Positions 6,280-6,596 of a stretch of 6,596 nt of DNA are shown in pieces; the first letter of the stretch is position 1, and each line of letters opens with the position of its first letter. Below the pieces are notes generated by a model, which worked only from the letters and a program-made list of their open reading frames with translations, ran no database searches and was not told the DNA's origin. Where the stretch lies: positions 1 through 6,596 of the forward strand of contig JAKOZM010000030.1 in assembly GCA_029779995.1 (NCBI GenBank). Direction: 5' to 3'. The DNA comes from Actinomycetes bacterium (GTDB lineage Bacteria; Actinomycetota; Actinomycetes; S36-B12; UBA10799). Both the position numbers and the translations under genes were made by a program.

Positions 6280-6356
6280 CAGGTTCGCCGGTTTCGTTCA
6301 GGTTCGCCGGTTCGGAAGGGGCGCGTTTGAACGTTTGGGGCGAATGTGCGGGGTGG
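6280..6356. repeat. 77-base direct repeat, copy B
   Basis: This copy is identical to copy A (6147-6223) over 77 bases except G for C at 6318, a change that removes one pair of the small hairpin possible in copy A. Its two cores start at 6281 and 6300. The remainder of the 299-base convergent gap (6102-6400) contains the two hairpins listed separately and no supportable gene. Confidence 0.9.
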
Positions 6357-6367
6357 GCGGCTAAGGG

Positions 6368-6390
6368 GGTTCAGGATCGCCTGTTGAACC
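6368..6390 (-). terminator. Hairpin downstream of gtrA-like gene, possible terminator
   Basis: GGTT (6368-6371) with CAGG (6372-6375) can pair with CCTG (6380-6383) and AACC (6387-6390). The loop has four bases and there is a three-base bulge. Read on the minus strand, the hairpin begins about ten bases after the gtrA-like stop codon, where a terminator would be expected, but no T-tract follows. Its centre, AGGATCGCCTGTT (6373-6385), is also two bases away from the repeat core AGGTTCGCCGGTT, so it may be a diverged repeat remnant. Confidence 0.35.
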
Positions 6391-6400
6391 GCATCACGGC

Positions 6401-6596
6401 TCAGACGATGGCCTCATCGGCGAGCACACGGTCGGGAACCTCGGGGAAGACCCACTTGCGGTAACTCCAGAATCGGAACAGGGTGCCCAAGCCCAGGCCG
6501 ATGATGTTGGCGCTGATGTTGTCGGCCAGCGGGCTGGTGAGTCCAAGCGCGTAATGGCTGAACCACAGGACACTCAACGTGATCCCGAGCGCGATG
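6401..6596 (-). CDS. GtrA-like membrane protein, C-terminal 64 residues (partial, cut by window edge)
   Basis: Reading the minus strand back from a TGA at 6403-6401 gives an open frame to the window edge. It contains two hydrophobic segments: IALGITLSVLWFSHYALGL, then NIIGLGLGTLFRFWSYRKWVF, followed by a polar tail ending in DEAIV. The N..G...FRFWSYRKWVF signature at the end of the last helix is typical of GtrA family proteins (four-helix membrane proteins). These are thought to move or help assemble polyprenyl-linked sugars for cell-envelope glycosylation. The gene converges on the second carboxyltransferase gene. From memory, the M. tuberculosis counterpart in this neighbourhood is Rv3277, with purK and purE next to it. 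The N-terminal half is missing, so substrate and start cannot be assessed. Confidence 0.85.
   Translation of the reverse strand, partial: IALGITLSVLWFSHYALGLTSPLADNISANIIGLGLGTLFRFWSYRKWVFPEVPDRVLADEAIV

Noticed and set aside
6147..6356. Possible CRISPR array.
   Set aside because: The repeats have no regular repeat-spacer rhythm, two units are directly abutting, the long copies are nearly identical throughout, and no cas gene is present.
6130..6464. Overlapping small plus-strand open frames with recurring VRRF/RFAG peptides in the convergent gap.
   Set aside because: The peptide repetition only reflects the DNA repeat read in different frames. There is no start signal or family similarity, and one frame runs into the antisense of the gtrA-like gene.

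Overview
The window is G+C-rich DNA with strong G/C bias at third codon positions. It looks like a chromosomal segment from an actinobacterium (Actinomycetia). The support is an acyl-CoA carboxylase beta/epsilon pair beside a stand-alone biotin ligase, a bacterial PH-domain membrane protein and a class III cyclase. Frequent GTG starts, 1- and 4-base gene overlaps, and genes that seem to be read from leaderless transcripts agree with this. Genus cannot be resolved from the sequence alone.

Layout, left to right. A minus-strand cluster holds accD (506-2098), then accE (309-509, GTGA overlap with accD), then a family-2 glycosyltransferase (1-309, TAGTG overlap with accE, cut by the left edge). 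A 103-base divergent promoter region (2099-2201) separates this cluster from a plus-strand series. That series is birA (2202-2936), a two-helix PH-domain membrane protein (2992-3546), a class III adenylate cyclase with an N-terminal regulatory domain (3543-4565, GTGA overlap) and a second carboxyltransferase gene (4584-6101). A convergent non-coding region (6102-6400) follows. It carries a GC-rich stem-loop, a 77-base direct repeat differing at one base, a shorter middle copy, and a second hairpin. The C-terminal end of a minus-strand GtrA-like membrane protein runs off the right edge.

How the genes fit together. AccD and the small AccE are the carboxyltransferase and epsilon subunits of an acyl-CoA carboxylase. 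BirA would attach biotin to the carrier domain of the alpha subunit, which is not in the window. The complex makes malonyl-CoA and/or methylmalonyl-CoA for lipid synthesis or propionate metabolism. From memory, the order accE-accD-birA-PH protein-gtrA, with these orientations, matches the Mycobacterium tuberculosis accE5-accD5-birA-Rv3278c-Rv3277 locus; in Streptomyces a cyclase gene (cya) lies next to pccB/pccE. The second carboxyltransferase and the repeats are the parts that depart most from that backbone.

No mobile element, CRISPR array, tRNA or rRNA was seen. I found no clear new multi-gene system. The points most worth a second look are the shared leaderless promoter architecture, the 77-base repeat, the orphan carboxyltransferase with its altered active-site loop, and the translationally coupled PH-protein/cyclase pair.
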